Part shown: piece after piece, positions 63,357 through 64,000 of the stretch | Layout of the letters: each line of letters starts with the position of its first letter | Numbering within the stretch: the stretch's first letter is position 1 | Assembly: GCA_041480065.1 (NCBI GenBank) | Contig: JBGOZF010000008.1 | Location: 1 to 64,000, forward strand | DNA length: 64,000 bases | Origin: Fen-999 sp041480065 | GTDB taxonomy: Bacteria; Pseudomonadota; Gammaproteobacteria; Burkholderiales; Rhodocyclaceae | Direction: 5' to 3' | The notes under the pieces: generated by a model | Seen by the model: only the letters and a program-made list of their open reading frames with translations | Told to the model about the DNA's origin: nothing | The model's database searches: none | Program-made: the position numbers and the translations under genes

Positions 63357-64000
63357 TCATGTCCGGTCGGCCGGATTGAGCCGCGGATGGGTCTCCTCGC
63401 CAAGGATCAGCAAGCCGAGGCCGGACAAGGCCATGGCACCGGCGACAAACCAGAAGGCGCCCTCGATGGACTGCGTCGAGCTGGCCGCGAGGCCAAGGCC
63501 CAGCGCGCCGATGCCATAGCCGAGGTCGCGCCAGAAGCGGTAGGTGCCGATGGCCGAGGCGCGCCAGTGCGGGGCGGAGATGTCGGCGATGGCGGCGGAA
63601 AGGTTGGGGTAGAGCATGGCCATGCCCAGCCCCGAGACGGCGGCGCTCAGCGACCACCAGGCCGAGCCTTCGCCCATCAGCATCATCGCCACGCCGGCAC
63701 CGCAGACCCACATGCCGGCGACGTTGAGTTTTTGTCGGCCGAGGGTGTCGGACAGCCGCCCGGTCAGCAGTTGCGCGCCGCCCCAGGTGAAGCCATAGAC
63801 GCCGACGATCCAGCCGATGCCCGGCAGCGAGACACCCTTGCTGTAGAGGAACACGGGGTAGAACACCCAGATCAGCGCGTCGACGAACTTCTCGACCAGG
63901 CCGGCCTGACAGAGCGCGAAGAAGCGGCGGTCGCGCCAGGTGACCAGCGTGAAGATCTCGCGCGTTGTCGGCCGCGCCGAAACGCCGGCTGGGTAGCGCG
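63357..64000 (-). CDS. MFS transporter (5' end outside window)
   Basis: The visible 214 residues are the C-terminal half of a 12-helix major facilitator: EIFTLVTWRDRRFFALCQAG, VGVYGFTWGGAQLLTGRLSD (the A-like motif after helix 8), LGMAMLYPNLSAAIADIS and FWFVAGAMALSGLGLLILGE. The frame is open to the window edge. Substrate unknown; first visible gene of the minus-strand cluster. Confidence 0.9.
   Translation of the reverse strand, partial: RYPAGVSARPTTREIFTLVTWRDRRFFALCQAGLVEKFVDALIWVFYPVFLYSKGVSLPGIGWIVGVYGFTWGGAQLLTGRLSDTLGRQKLNVAGMWVCGAGVAMMLMGEGSAWWSLSAAVSGLGMAMLYPNLSAAIADISAPHWRASAIGTYRFWRDLGYGIGALGLGLAASSTQSIEGAFWFVAGAMALSGLGLLILGEETHPRLNPADRT

Overview
The window reads as a high-GC, gene-dense chromosome from a proteobacterium, most likely a betaproteobacterium of the Rhodocyclales or a neighbouring order. 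The support is indirect: NarL-type two-component pairs and c-di-GMP proteins in large numbers, a protocatechuate 4,5-cleavage operon, a molybdenum hydroxylase with XdhC, and many MITE-like repeats. No rRNA gene is present. The only tRNA sequence is a 3' half of tRNA-Leu used as an integration site. No CRISPR array or cas gene was seen.

Layout. 1-4 kb (minus): the 5' part of a type VI secretion vgrG, then a glycine-zipper effector-like protein with a probable immunity partner. 4.3-6 kb: a protein resembling the AcrVA2 anti-CRISPR family and a broken thermonuclease gene. 6.2-13.5 kb: a REC-PAS histidine kinase with its NarL-type regulator, the first copy of a duplicated ankyrin/hypothetical module, a second regulator overlapping a GGDEF-EAL protein, and a chemoreceptor reduced to its two ends. 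13.6-17.8 kb: a lig operon (a dehydrogenase-LigA fusion, LigB, LigC, an aldo/keto reductase) behind two dyads. 17.8-24 kb: a diguanylate cyclase, glycogen phosphorylase, a GGDEF fragment and the second, frameshifted copy of the ankyrin module. 24-28 kb: an AraC-type regulator divergent from a P450/ferredoxin/ferredoxin reductase set, with a MITE forming the end of the reductase gene. 28-33 kb (minus): a molybdenum hydroxylase with XdhC and MocA-like maturation proteins, a MITE filling one intergenic gap, and a divergent alpha/beta hydrolase.

34-42 kb holds a PocR-domain hybrid kinase, then a second NarL-type system bracketed by two paralogous small proteins of about 80 residues, and an EAL fragment. 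42-49.6 kb holds a DUF4359 protein, a deacetylase-caspase-TPR fusion, a DUF1097 membrane protein, a sorbosone-dehydrogenase-like protein, a frameshifted geranylgeranyl-reductase-type gene, a ferredoxin-NADP reductase and a DUF1178 protein. At 50.04 kb a tRNA-Leu 3' half marks the edge of a degenerate integrative element of about 7.5 kb. It carries an integrase, an AbiE toxin-antitoxin pair followed by a HEPN/Abi_C protein, and RadC, DUF932 and another backbone-type gene separated by repeated non-coding leaders. From 57.7 kb to the end lies a tightly packed minus-strand cluster: MFS transporter, class II glutamine amidotransferase, an exported protein, a TlpA-like thioredoxin, a trans-sulfuration PLP enzyme, a small acidic protein, a cysteine desulfurase and a sulfide-quinone-reductase-like flavoprotein.

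How it may fit together. The P450 set plausibly demethylates or hydroxylates an aromatic acid, feeding protocatechuate-type catechols to LigAB and LigC. The sulfur cluster plausibly moves sulfur from cystathionine or homocysteine through cysteine to a persulfide or sulfide. The most unusual items are the dehydrogenase-LigA fusion, the deacetylase-caspase-EF-hand-TPR protein, the AbiE plus HEPN trio, the duplicated ankyrin module, and the small-protein pair around a kinase/regulator. All functions are inferred from sequence alone.
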